Source: Lachnospiraceae bacterium
Lineage (GTDB): Bacteria; Bacillota; Clostridia; Lachnospirales; Lachnospiraceae
Assembly (NCBI GenBank): GCA_019421365.1
Contig: JAHZFJ010000032.1
Coordinates: forward strand, 1-41,885
Direction: 5' to 3'
Length of the DNA: 41,885 bases
A program made the translations under genes and the position numbers. Every line of letters starts with the position of its first letter. The stretch's first letter is position 1. Below are positions 34,184 through 41,885 of the stretch, in pieces. Below the pieces are notes generated by a model. The model saw nothing but the letters and a program-made list of their open reading frames with translations. It ran no database searches and was not told the origin of the DNA.

Positions 34184-35053
34184 ATGGAGTATATATTAGA
34201 AGTTGATAATGTATGTAAGAAGCTTGATAAATTTTCGTTAGAAAACATTGATTTTAAGTTAGAGCCTGGTTATATCATGGGATTAATAGGTAGGAATGGT
34301 TCGGGAAAGACTAGTTTGATTAATACAATATTAGGTTTGTATCAAAAAACAACAGGAAATGTGAGAATTTGTGGACATGATCTTTCTTTGAATGAAAGTA
34401 GAGCGAAAGGTGAGATTGGATTTGTGTTGGATGAAAATCCATTTCTTGAAGATATTTCCTCACTTGATAATGCTAAAATCTATTCACCATATTACAAAAA
34501 CTTCAATATGGACATATTTTTAAAATATTGTAGCAGATTTGATGTTGATCCAAAGAAGAAACTGAAGAAGTTGTCTAAAGGGACCATTATTAAGTTTCAA
34601 CTTGCTTTCGCTTTATCACATGATGCAAAACTATTCGTCATGGATGAACCAGCAAGCGGTTTAGATCCAGTGTTTCGTCGTGAACTTATGGAGATTATGT
34701 ATGATTCTATATTGAATGGTGATAAGAGTATATTGTTCTCTACCCATCTAACAGAAGAGATAGATATGGTAGCAGATTATGTTACAATATTACATGAAGG
34801 AAAACAAGTAATCTCTACTTCAAAGGAAGATTTGTTTGAGTCTTATCGTGTTGTGAAAGGAAGTGAAGAGAAGATTCAGTTATTACAACCTTCTGTAATT
34901 GGTAAGAAAGTAACACCATATTCTGTTGAGGCATTAGTTCGGAATGAAGAAGCAATCTTGAATAAAGGATGTCAGATAGAGGTGCCTACGATAGCAGACT
35001 TTATGTATTATTTCACAAAAGATAAAAGAGAGGTGTTTACGTATGTCCAATAA
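34184..35053 (+). CDS. ABC transporter ATP-binding protein (first of two)
   Basis: The 289-aa ATPase has Walker A GRNGSGKTS (about residues 37-45), the signature LSKGTIIKFQLAFAL in place of LSGGQ, Walker B LFVMDEPASGLDP and the H-loop STHLTEE. The variant LSKG signature and a 60-residue C-terminal tail beginning VKGSEEK are shared with the second ATPase of this operon. Such ATPases pair with ABC-2-type membrane proteins in YtrA-controlled operons linked to cell-envelope stress. The start has AAAGGAG. The end overlaps the next gene by 11 bases. Confidence 0.92.
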   Translation: MEYILEVDNVCKKLDKFSLENIDFKLEPGYIMGLIGRNGSGKTSLINTILGLYQKTTGNVRICGHDLSLNESRAKGEIGFVLDENPFLEDISSLDNAKIYSPYYKNFNMDIFLKYCSRFDVDPKKKLKKLSKGTIIKFQLAFALSHDAKLFVMDEPASGLDPVFRRELMEIMYDSILNGDKSILFSTHLTEEIDMVADYVTILHEGKQVISTSKEDLFESYRVVKGSEEKIQLLQPSVIGKKVTPYSVEALVRNEEAILNKGCQIEVPTIADFMYYFTKDKREVFTYVQ

Positions 35054-35750
35054 TGAATTACGTAAGGCTCTTTTGATTCGATATGGCGTGATTTTGAGAC
35101 GACGTTGGTATTACTTACTTTTAATTATTGTATATGTTGCTCTTGGTATTATGGAAGAGATTGGATTTTTAAGTGATAAAGGTGACAACCATTATATGTT
35201 AACGGCAGCTGTATTCGCGATTGTCGGGGTTGTGGCTATGGTGACCATTGAGGTTACACGTCATGAAAGGTGTCAATATATTGTGCCATTATCATATGAC
35301 GAAAGAAAACGTTATTATCTAATTGGCGTATTGCTTAATATTACAATTATAATGATTTTTTGTTTGCTGTTTATAGGAATTACAATAGTCATTAATAAGG
35401 AGTATGGAATAGAGGTAATGAAGGTATTTGCAGCGGTAGGATTACCTTATATTATTGTAGCATCGTTTCAAAAAATAGTTATGTTCAAAGGAAAGAAGAA
35501 GAGGGACAACCCGAATCATGTATATATAAGTTATCTGTTTGGTGCTGTAGTAGGTGTTTTAGCGGCTGTTTTACTTTTTCAGTTTGAGTATCTGTTCAAA
35601 AATCCACAATATTTGAAGCTGATAATTGTTTTATTCAATGTAGCGGCAATAGGTATGGTTTTGTTTTCGATAAGAGAAATTATTATACGTGATACGGATT
35701 ATGAGAATGTTAAAGTGAATCAAATGAAGGTATTGAAGAAATTAATGTAA
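35043..35750 (+). CDS. ABC-2-type membrane protein
   Basis: The 235-aa protein has six hydrophobic segments (roughly 20-38, 50-72, 97-120, 130-145, 160-183 and 190-212) and a basic cytoplasmic start. Overlap with the ATPase gene and position suggest it is the membrane partner of the first ATPase. There is no residue signature that reveals the substrate. Its ribosome site AGAGAGGTG lies within the ATPase gene. Confidence 0.82.
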   Translation: MSNNELRKALLIRYGVILRRRWYYLLLIIVYVALGIMEEIGFLSDKGDNHYMLTAAVFAIVGVVAMVTIEVTRHERCQYIVPLSYDERKRYYLIGVLLNITIIMIFCLLFIGITIVINKEYGIEVMKVFAAVGLPYIIVASFQKIVMFKGKKKRDNPNHVYISYLFGAVVGVLAAVLLFQFEYLFKNPQYLKLIIVLFNVAAIGMVLFSIREIIIRDTDYENVKVNQMKVLKKLM

Positions 35751-35764
35751 GAGAGGTGAAGTGG

Positions 35765-36142
35765 TTGAATATTATCATATCGAATAGTAGTAATCTTGCT
35801 ATATATGAGCAGATTATTAATCAGATAAAGTCAGCAATTATTAATAAAGAGATTGTGGCTGGAGATGCGATGCCATCAATTCGAGGGTTGGCGAAAGATT
35901 TACAGATTAGTGTTATTACGACAAAGAGAGCATACGAAGAACTAGAAAAAGAGGGATTATTGTATTCAGTTACGGGAAAAGGTTTTTATGTATGCGAGCA
36001 AAATACGGATATATTGAAGGAGAAGAAGATTAGTATGATAGAAAAACATCTGCAAGATATATTGAATGAGTGTAAGGCTGCTGGATTGTCGTTAGAGGAT
36101 GTTCAAGATATGATAGAAGTATTATATCAGGAGACGGAGTAA
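35765..36142 (+). CDS. YtrA-subfamily GntR regulator
   Basis: The 125-aa repressor has the short YtrA layout: an N-terminal winged helix with LAIYEQIINQIKSAI, MPSIRGLAKDLQISVITTKRAYEELEKEG, and a ~40-residue helical dimerisation tail. No large effector domain is present. The TTG at 35765 gives the typical start NIIISNSSNLAIYEQI, with GAGAGGTGA upstream. The GTG at 35756 lies within that site. It sits in the middle of the operon it probably represses. Confidence 0.93.
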   Translation: MNIIISNSSNLAIYEQIINQIKSAIINKEIVAGDAMPSIRGLAKDLQISVITTKRAYEELEKEGLLYSVTGKGFYVCEQNTDILKEKKISMIEKHLQDILNECKAAGLSLEDVQDMIEVLYQETE

Positions 36143-36160
36143 GTTAGGGGGTAGCTTCTG

Positions 36161-37048
36161 TTGCAAGCAAATGAGATTATACGTGTTGAGAAGTTGAGCA
36201 AGAAATATAGAAAATTCAAGCTGAGTGATATTAGTTTTTCTCTAGACAAAGGTTTTATCATGGGGATTATCGGTAAGAATGGTGCAGGGAAAACTACATT
36301 AATGAAATTGTTATATGGTGTATGTGAAAAGAGTCAAGGCGAAGTCTATATAGATGGGAAGAGATATAATAAAAAAGATTTAAAAATCAAACAAAATATT
36401 GGATATATAGCAGAAGAAAATCGTTTTTTACTTGGAAAGACTCTGCTAGAGAATGCTAAGATGTTTGGAAGTTTCTATGACCAATTCGATATAGAGTATT
36501 TTAAGGAATTATTATGTAAGTATAATTTGGAGGAGGACAAAACTCCTGAACAGTTATCAAAAGGTATGAAGATTAAATTCCAATTGGCTTTTGTACTAGC
36601 GAACCATCCTAAATTATTGTTACTTGATGAACCTACAGGAGGATTAGATCCATTATTTCGCCAAGAGTTTCTTAACATATTACAAGGGTTAGTAGAAGAA
36701 GAAAACATGGGTGTGATTATATCGACACATATTACAACGGATCTTGATAAGGTTGCAGATTATATTATGATACTTGATAAGGGGAAAATAATTTCACTAA
36801 CTACTAAAGAAGAGTTAATGGACGAATATCGATTGATTAAAGGGTCAAGAGAAATACTTCGGAGATTACCTATGGAACTCTTTATAAGTGTGAAGAGTAC
36901 TAATACTGGCTTTGAAGGACTGGCACAACGCAGTAAAAAGATTATCGGACAGGAGGAATTACTACATAAAATAGTAATTGAAAATCCAGATTTAAGTGAT
37001 ATCTTATATTATTTAAGCAAGGAAAAGTCTACGTTAGATGAGAAATAG
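36161..37048 (+). CDS. ABC transporter ATP-binding protein (second of two)
   Basis: The 295-aa ATPase has Walker A GKNGAGKTT, the signature LSKGMKIKFQLAFVL, Walker B LLLLDEPTGGLDP and STHIT for the H-loop. It is close in sequence to the first ATPase of the operon, including the tail beginning IKGSREI, which suggests duplication. It starts at a TTG with AGGGGG upstream. Its likely membrane partner is encoded 21 bases downstream. Confidence 0.92.
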   Translation: MQANEIIRVEKLSKKYRKFKLSDISFSLDKGFIMGIIGKNGAGKTTLMKLLYGVCEKSQGEVYIDGKRYNKKDLKIKQNIGYIAEENRFLLGKTLLENAKMFGSFYDQFDIEYFKELLCKYNLEEDKTPEQLSKGMKIKFQLAFVLANHPKLLLLDEPTGGLDPLFRQEFLNILQGLVEEENMGVIISTHITTDLDKVADYIMILDKGKIISLTTKEELMDEYRLIKGSREILRRLPMELFISVKSTNTGFEGLAQRSKKIIGQEELLHKIVIENPDLSDILYYLSKEKSTLDEK

Positions 37049-37069
37049 TCATGAAGGGGGCAAGAGGAT

Positions 37070-37684
37070 TTGTTAGGGAAACAAATTAGATTTGATTTAT
37101 CAATTTTACGAAATAATCCAATTAAGTATTTATTATTTGTAAGTCAAATAACTTTGGTATGTTTGATAGGTAGTTATACACGTACAAAGCAAGATATGAT
37201 TTTTATGGCGATTGAATTCGTTATGTTATTGATTATGATTTTATTTATGGTGAGTATAAGCACAGTCTTTGAAAAACTGAGTTTAGAATTTACAGTAAAA
37301 AAATTAGCATTCTATCCAACAAAAAAAGTAACCAATCTATTTAGTAAGGCCATTTTGCTTCTCATGTTCGTTGTCCTACAAATTTTTATAAATTGTTTTG
37401 CTGTATTTCTAGGGGCTTTGATTAGTAGAAATGGATTTAATAGCATAGCATTAAATCACTTTAATCTTTATGCATTGATAGCGGGAGTGTTTGGATTTGC
37501 AACGATTTGGGGGATTCATACTATACGCGGGATATTTATGATGACTTGTTTTAGTATACCGATTTTTTTAATCGTATTTGGTGGCACTAATTTCATACAG
37601 TTAGATATCGTCGATATAATAATAGTAGCTGGTTTATTTGCATTCAATTTAGCAATTAATGTGTTTAATTATGTTAAATCTTAA
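37070..37684 (+). CDS. Small ABC-2-type membrane protein
   Basis: The 204-aa protein has about five or six hydrophobic helices (roughly 17-37, 45-66, 95-118, 128-148, 155-172 and 180-200). It starts at a TTG with AAGGGGG/AGAGGA upstream. As the last gene of the operon, it is the likely partner of the second ATPase. No clear terminator follows before the tcdA promoter. Confidence 0.8.
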   Translation: MLGKQIRFDLSILRNNPIKYLLFVSQITLVCLIGSYTRTKQDMIFMAIEFVMLLIMILFMVSISTVFEKLSLEFTVKKLAFYPTKKVTNLFSKAILLLMFVVLQIFINCFAVFLGALISRNGFNSIALNHFNLYALIAGVFGFATIWGIHTIRGIFMMTCFSIPIFLIVFGGTNFIQLDIVDIIIVAGLFAFNLAINVFNYVKS

Positions 37685-37705
37685 CGTATGAAAAGAATGG
37701 AATTG

Positions 37706-37735
37706 TTGTGAATTTTATCGAAATTGTGGTATACT
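37706..37735 (+). promoter_or_regulatory. tcdA promoter
   Basis: TTGTGA (37706-37711) and TATACT (37730-37735) are separated by 18 bases. The leader to the ATG at 37831 is about 90 bases and shows no clear structure. Confidence 0.6.
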
Positions 37736-37830
37736 ATTCTACATGCCTACCAATTCAGCGGGGGCTATAACATAATCTGATATATAAAAGATTAAGACTA
37801 TAGATTATTAGTTAAAGTATGGAGGCTACG

Positions 37831-38595
37831 ATGTCAGAACGATTCATTCGTACTAAGATGTTAATTGGAGAAGAAGGAATTGATAAATTAAAGAAGGCAA
37901 GGGTTGCCATCTACGGAATTGGTGGAGTTGGTACCTATGTAGCAGAAGGGCTTGTTCGTGCGGGAATAGGCCATTTTCTGCTTGTTGATGATGATACTAT
38001 ATGTGAGAGTAATCTTAACAGACAATTGCACGCAACAGTTGATTCAATTGGTAGATCGAAAGTAGAGGCGATGAAGGAAAGAATGGAATCTATTAATCCA
38101 GAGGTTAAGATTGATACGATCAATTCTTTTGTTCTGTATAATAACGTTGATGAGGTAGTTCCTATTGAACTTACGTATATGGTAGATGCCCTTGATACAG
38201 TTACCGCAAAGATAGCACTTGCATTAAAAAGTAAAGAATTAGAGATACCTTTAATAAGCGCAATGGGGACAGGCAATAAATTTGAACCAACTATGTTAAA
38301 AGTAAGTGACCTGTTCAAGACGAATGTGTGTCCTCTGTGCAAGGTTATGAGAAAAGAATTAAAGGCGAGAGGTGTAAGTAAGTTAAAAGTGGTATATTCG
38401 GAAGAGCAACCTACGAAACCTTTGTTTCAACCGACTGATTCGGGAAATTCAGAAACTTTGAAAGATCATAACCCAGAAGAAAATCAAAATATGCACAAGA
38501 AAAGGGCGACACCAGGAAGCATGTCCTTTGTACCTTCTGTAGCAGGTATGATTATAGCTAGTGAAGTGGTGAAAGATATATTAAGTAGAAAATAG
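37831..38595 (+). CDS. tcdA: tRNA threonylcarbamoyladenosine dehydratase TcdA
   Basis: The 254-aa ThiF/E1-like enzyme uses ATP to cyclise N6-threonylcarbamoyladenosine at position 37 of ANN-decoding tRNAs. The ATP site GIGGVGTYVAEGLVRAGIG (about residues 30-48), the acidic DDD strand end, the Arg/Asn motif NLNRQLHA, and the Cys region CPLCKVMRKELK are intact. The ATG at 37831 has GGAGG correctly spaced; the ATG at 37819 overlaps that site. The neighbours are unrelated. Confidence 0.93.
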   Translation: MSERFIRTKMLIGEEGIDKLKKARVAIYGIGGVGTYVAEGLVRAGIGHFLLVDDDTICESNLNRQLHATVDSIGRSKVEAMKERMESINPEVKIDTINSFVLYNNVDEVVPIELTYMVDALDTVTAKIALALKSKELEIPLISAMGTGNKFEPTMLKVSDLFKTNVCPLCKVMRKELKARGVSKLKVVYSEEQPTKPLFQPTDSGNSETLKDHNPEENQNMHKKRATPGSMSFVPSVAGMIIASEVVKDILSRK

Positions 38596-38640
38596 TTAAG
38601 ATTCAAAGGTCAAAAGCTCTAGATTAAGTAGTTAGCATAC

Positions 38641-38730
38641 TGTACACACATAGAAGTACTTAGGGGGATAGCGTGTTTTGTGTCATAGTGCGTTAGTTAA
38701 GAAGCTAGGAAATATAAAAAGAGTTTTACT
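38641..38730. repeat. Degenerate half-copy of the long inverted repeat
   Basis: This stretch follows the reverse complement of the left arm of the 33501-33995 element closely. It begins GTACACACATAGAAGTACTT where the arm has GTACACACTTAGAAGTACTT. It continues through GATAGCGTGTTTTGTGTCAT, TAGTGCGTTAG and AGAAGCT to GAGTTTTACT, with scattered changes. The core and second arm are absent. It occupies the 191-base gap between tcdA and rarA. Confidence 0.8.
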
Positions 38731-38786
38731 TTAGAAAAAGTTGCACTTTTGTCCTTGAATCTAGTAGGAAAGGAGATGTTGATAAA

Positions 38787-40118
38787 ATGGATTTATTTGA
38801 TTATATGAGAGAGACAAAATTAGAGAAAGAGTCACCTCTAGCTTCAAGACTGCGTCCTACTAAATTAGAAGAAGTGGTCGGACAAGCACATATTATTGGT
38901 AAAGATAAATTATTATATCGGGCTATACAAGCAGATAAATTAAGCTCAATAATATTCTATGGACCACCTGGTACTGGGAAGACTACTTTGGCAATGGTAA
39001 TTGCTAATACTACAAGTTCTTATTTTAAGCAGATTAATGCAACCAGTGCGGGAAAGAAGGATATGGAGGAAGTAGTAGAAGGCGCGAAACAAAATCTAGG
39101 TATGTTCGGTAAGAAAACAATTCTATTCGTAGATGAGATTCATCGTTTTAATAAAGGTCAACAGGATTATCTATTACCATTTGTGGAAGATGGAACAATC
39201 ATACTTGTTGGGGCGACGACTGAGAATCCATATTTTGAAGTAAACTCAGCGTTATTATCACGCTCCATTATATTTGAGTTAAAGCCACTTGATAATAATG
39301 ACATACGTAGTTTGTTGTTACGTGCTGTTTCCGACGAGGAAAAGGGACTTGGGGCATATGGTGCTGTAATTGAAGAAGATGCTTTGGAGTTTTTGGCGGA
39401 TATGGCTAATGGGGATGCTAGAAGTGCTTTGAATGCCATTGAACTGGGTGTTCTAACTTCCGACCGAAGTGATGATGGTAAGATACATATTACCTTAGAC
39501 ATTGCGATGGAATGTATACAAAAGAGAGCATTGCGTTATGACAAATCTGGTGATAATCATTATGACACAATATCTGCATTTATTAAAAGTATGCGTGGGT
39601 CAGATCCGGATGCAGCGATTTACTATTTGGCAAGAATGTTACATGCAGGAGAGAGTATTACATTCATTGCGAGAAGAATTATGATCTGTGCTTCAGAAGA
39701 TGTATCAAATGCAGACCCCAATGCATTAGTAGTGGCAACACAAGCAGCACAAGCTGTGGAGAGACTTGGTATGCCTGAGGCAAGAATTGTATTAGCTCAA
39801 GCAGCAGCATATGTAGCATGTGCACCGAAGAGCAATTCTGCAATAATGGCAATAGATGCGGCGATGCAGGTAGTAAATCAAGAGAAGATATCGACTATAC
39901 CACCGTATCTAAAGGATGCGCATTATGGAGGAGCAGCTAAGCTTGGGCATGGAATTGGATACAAATACGCACATAATTATAAGAATCATTACGTGAAACA
40001 ACAGTATCTACCAGATGAATTAGTAGGACGATCTTTCTATGAGTTATCTAATGAAGGATATGAAAAAGAAATGAAGACACATATGAATCGAATTCGTGAA
40101 GAAGCAGAGAAGGAATAA
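38787..40118 (+). CDS. rarA: Replication-associated recombination ATPase RarA (MgsA)
   Basis: The 443-aa AAA+ ATPase acts at stalled replication forks. The N-terminal RPTKLEEVVGQAHII motif, Walker A GPPGTGKTTLA (about residues 53-63), Walker B FVDEIHRFNKGQQD, sensor 1 GATTENP and the SRSIIFELKPL segment with arginine finger are intact. The C-terminal tetramerisation region includes VACAPKSNS and PPYLKDAHYGGAAKLGHG. It starts behind AAAGGAG. The half-copy repeat lies in its upstream region. Confidence 0.95.
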   Translation: MDLFDYMRETKLEKESPLASRLRPTKLEEVVGQAHIIGKDKLLYRAIQADKLSSIIFYGPPGTGKTTLAMVIANTTSSYFKQINATSAGKKDMEEVVEGAKQNLGMFGKKTILFVDEIHRFNKGQQDYLLPFVEDGTIILVGATTENPYFEVNSALLSRSIIFELKPLDNNDIRSLLLRAVSDEEKGLGAYGAVIEEDALEFLADMANGDARSALNAIELGVLTSDRSDDGKIHITLDIAMECIQKRALRYDKSGDNHYDTISAFIKSMRGSDPDAAIYYLARMLHAGESITFIARRIMICASEDVSNADPNALVVATQAAQAVERLGMPEARIVLAQAAAYVACAPKSNSAIMAIDAAMQVVNQEKISTIPPYLKDAHYGGAAKLGHGIGYKYAHNYKNHYVKQQYLPDELVGRSFYELSNEGYEKEMKTHMNRIREEAEKE

Positions 40119-40141
40119 GGATTTGAGTCAATATAAGATAA

Positions 40142-40174
40142 AAAACCAAGAGGTGTAATAAATCTCTTGGTTTT
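40142..40174. terminator. Bidirectional terminator after rarA
   Basis: AAAACCAAGAG (40142-40152) pairs perfectly with CTCTTGGTTTT (40164-40174). A-rich and T-rich flanks suit both rarA and the convergent small membrane-protein gene. Confidence 0.88.
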
Positions 40175-40207
40175 GTCTTAGTTAGGACCATTATAATACT
40201 AATTAAG

Positions 40208-40444
40208 TTATTGCTTGGAATCATCTTCTTGTTGAATATCACTGTTATCCTTTGGGCGAAATACACGACAAAGCATCATATATACGTATATGAGTATCGG
40301 AATAATAATTGTACTGAAGATACTAACTTTGAATAATGCTGCAGATGCTTCTGTAGCAAAGAAAGCTGATACAAGAGAGACTACATATAAGCCAACAAGT
40401 ATAACGATACCTACAATTGCTAATATTCGTTTTGATTTTTGCAT
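40208..40444 (-). CDS. Small two-helix membrane protein, unknown
   Basis: The 78-aa product has a short basic start, two transmembrane helices (about residues 8-30 and 40-60) and a charged, acidic C-terminal tail. AGAAAGGA precedes the ATG at good spacing, and a terminator follows, so a real monocistronic gene is likely. No family was recognised. Confidence 0.7.
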   Translation of the reverse strand: MQKSKRILAIVGIVILVGLYVVSLVSAFFATEASAALFKVSIFSTIIIPILIYVYMMLCRVFRPKDNSDIQQEDDSKQ

Positions 40445-40507
40445 TTTGAAATCCTTTCTCGTTCGATAGAGTGGTAAGGGAATGGTTGTTCATTTGAGGT
40501 TGATTAT

Positions 40508-40545
40508 ATTGCGAAACTCTTTCTAATAAAGAGGAGCTTTGCAAT
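40508..40545. other. Hairpin upstream of the small membrane-protein gene
   Basis: ATTGC and CTCTTT blocks (40508-40522) pair with AAAGAG and GCAAT blocks (40528-40545), with a 3-base bulge. No T-run follows in either direction. It may be a leader structure of the minus-strand gene that starts 64 bases away. Confidence 0.4.
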
Positions 40546-40689
40546 TATATATCATTATATTATTATAAGAGAGGAACGTATTGTTTTCAACAGTAAAGTA
40601 CATAGAATATTAGATTTAACAAATATTATAAAAAACTTTTAATATATATGTATAAATACTTCGATTTGATATCATACTATAATTAATCT

Positions 40690-40943
40690 AATAACAAACG
40701 ACTTAAGTGAGTCCGAATTCGCTATTTCGTGAATTAGATTACAACACAGTGACAATGAAGTCAACTGGTTGCACAAGATAATAATTGGACTCCCCCTCCA
40801 ATTGTTATACAGTCGTCTACACGACGATATCAGATTCTTGACAAGTCACAAAAGAAAAATTAAATACTTATCCTCCCCTTTTTGAATCACATGAGTGATT
40901 CGAATACCTCTTATAATGGTAACGTTATAAGAGGTATTTTTTC
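40690..40943 (+). ncRNA. Candidate small RNA with C-rich anti-SD segments
   Basis: No ORF lies on the plus strand here, yet the stretch ends in a plus-oriented rho-independent terminator and follows a TATAAT at 40678-40683. One stem-loop presents CTCCCCC in its loop (stem 40780-40789 with 40797-40806). A 5-bp hairpin GTCGT/ACGAC follows. CCTCCCC (40872-40878) lies unpaired before a GAATCAC/GTGATTC hairpin (40884-40890, 40895-40901). C-rich loops of this kind can pair with Shine-Dalgarno sequences. A second possible start is TTGACA (40838-40843), 17 bases, TAAATA, which would give a short RNA of about 75 bases. No known RNA family was recognised. Confidence 0.45.
40903..40942 (+). terminator. 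Strong plus-strand terminator
   Basis: AATACCTCTTATAA (40903-40916) pairs perfectly with TTATAAGAGGTATT (40925-40938), followed by a run of T residues. Read on the minus strand it lacks a T-run, so it is not the AraC gene's terminator. Its presence implies a plus-strand transcript. Confidence 0.88.
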
Positions 40944-40964
40944 GTGTAGAATTATATTAGTCGA

Positions 40965-41798
40965 CTACTTATATTTAGGTGCTATGTGCTTTTTTCTGTA
41001 TTCTCTTGGAGATAGTTTCATTACTTTGCGGAATAAATCGCCGAAATAATTACTATCATTAAAACCGCAACGTACACCAATCGTAGTTATGCTATCTTTT
41101 GTTTCGATTAATTGGTGTGCTGCTTCTTTTACACGAATATGTATTAAATATTCTTTGAATCCAAACCCAGTAGTACTTTTGAATTTCTTCGAAAAATACG
41201 TTGGCGATAGATTGACATGTCCGGCAACTTCAGCCAAAGTCAAATCATTAGCATAGTTAGTACAAATATAGCGGGCTGCATTGGTGATATCAGCGTCACT
41301 TTGGGTGTTGTCGTTAGTATGTTCCTGAGAGTTAGTAGTACGCAATAAGAAGATTAGTAATTCTTCAAAAAAATTCCTTATTAATTTTTCTGAATATCCA
41401 TCAGGGGAGTTATATTCTTGTATCATCTTATGTAATAGATTATTAAAAAAGTCTTGATCTTCTTGTGGAATAGATCTTTTGTTTGTTGATAAGCACTGTT
41501 CGATCACTTCTTTTCCATATGTTTCAATAATAGTATCAAGCCACTGTTCATTAAAATACATAACGATACGCTCGTGAGATGTATCGCTGATAAATGAGGT
41601 TCTATGCAGCTCACCCTTTGCTATCAGAACTAGATCATGTGGATGGAGTGTATAGAAACTATGGTTTATAAAGAATTTACGTGTTCCTGTTAGAAGGAAG
41701 TAAAGTTCATAATGGGAGTGAAAATGATTGGACTGCATTTGGAAATAAGGTTCACGAACAATTTTATCGATATGAAAGTTTGGTACGTTGCTTGCCAT
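40965..41798 (-). CDS. AraC-family transcriptional regulator
   Basis: The 277-aa regulator has an N-terminal cupin-like sensor domain with HFHSHYELYFLLTG (residues 26-39) and HPHDLVLIAKGELHR (about 52-66). The C-terminal double helix-turn-helix includes LTLAEVAGHVNLSPTYFSKKF and the family signature ending GFNDSNYFGDLFRKVMKLSP. This is typical of regulators of sugar use, but the regulated genes would lie beyond the window. It starts behind TTGGAGG. A minus-strand promoter candidate lies upstream. Confidence 0.94.
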   Translation of the reverse strand: MASNVPNFHIDKIVREPYFQMQSNHFHSHYELYFLLTGTRKFFINHSFYTLHPHDLVLIAKGELHRTSFISDTSHERIVMYFNEQWLDTIIETYGKEVIEQCLSTNKRSIPQEDQDFFNNLLHKMIQEYNSPDGYSEKLIRNFFEELLIFLLRTTNSQEHTNDNTQSDADITNAARYICTNYANDLTLAEVAGHVNLSPTYFSKKFKSTTGFGFKEYLIHIRVKEAAHQLIETKDSITTIGVRCGFNDSNYFGDLFRKVMKLSPREYRKKHIAPKYK

Positions 41799-41826
41799 AG
41801 TATACCTCCAACTTCTAAGCTTGATA

Positions 41827-41856
41827 ATAGTACCTTAATTGCAAAATGAGATGCAA
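41827..41856 (-). promoter_or_regulatory. AraC-gene promoter candidate
   Basis: On the minus strand TTGCAT (41851-41856) and TACTAT (41827-41832) are separated by 18 bases, placing the start about 20-25 bases before the AGGAGG-like ribosome site. Confidence 0.45.
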
Positions 41857-41885
41857 CCAAACTCATTCCAATTAAGTAAGTTTTA

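Noticed and set aside
40690..40943. 6S RNA
   Set aside because: The ends do not pair into the closing stem of 6S RNA and no central bubble could be drawn; only a generic sRNA candidate is supported.

Overview
The window is low-GC Firmicutes DNA. A spoIIA-spoVA sporulation block, T-box leaders, strong AGGAGG-type ribosome sites and several protein families that I associate with Lachnospiraceae (DUF5717/Hsp70-like operon, DUF4250, DUF6514-like) point to a spore-forming clostridium of the Lachnospiraceae type. No rRNA, tRNA, CRISPR array, prophage or intact insertion sequence was seen. This is mostly chromosomal core sequence with a few repeat-derived intergenic regions. Family names come from recalled motifs; no database search was run.

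Layout. 1-4805: stem-loops at the left edge that may be a transposon end, a LysR regulator, purA, then a glycerophosphodiester phosphodiesterase with a six-helix membrane protein. 4884-5984 (minus): a CobD/HisC-like PLP enzyme. 6295-13321: a four-gene operon of unknown function (a 1181-aa DUF5717-type protein, a degenerate Hsp70/actin-fold protein, a 279-aa helical protein and a coiled-coil membrane protein). 13422-16769: a T-box leader with a Trp (TGG) specifier ahead of a trpXYZ-type ABC importer. 16857-20043: a second T-box, with a Val (GTA) specifier, ahead of valS. 20380-23543: a FapA/DUF342 protein with two long G tracts, a 46-aa ORF and a zinc-ribbon/TPR membrane protein. 23730-28834: spoIIAA-spoIIAB-sigF, a small membrane protein, and spoVAA-AB-AC-AD-AE. 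28965-31691 (minus): a class A penicillin-binding protein. 32141-33478: a small protein preceded by Spo0A-box-like sites, a YigZ/IMPACT protein, and DUF4250 (minus). 34184-37684: a YtrA/GntR-controlled operon with two ABC ATPases and two membrane proteins. 37831-40118: tcdA and rarA. 40208-41798: a small membrane protein (minus), a probable noncoding RNA (plus) and an AraC regulator (minus).

How the parts work together. The two T-boxes tie tryptophan import and valyl-tRNA synthesis to uncharged tRNA. The SpoIIAA/SpoIIAB pair controls sigma-F in the forespore, and the SpoVA proteins move dipicolinic acid into the spore. The YtrA operon looks self-regulated through AT-rich palindromes at its promoter.

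Most unusual items: (i) a ~495-bp long inverted repeat at 33501-33995 with a GC-rich core and a degenerate half-copy at 38641-38730, a candidate repeat or fold-back element; (ii) the uncharacterised DUF5717/Hsp70-like operon; (iii) a likely small RNA at about 40690-40943 with two C-rich, anti-Shine-Dalgarno-like segments and its own terminator; (iv) 7-G and 9-G tracts inside an AT-rich coding gene.
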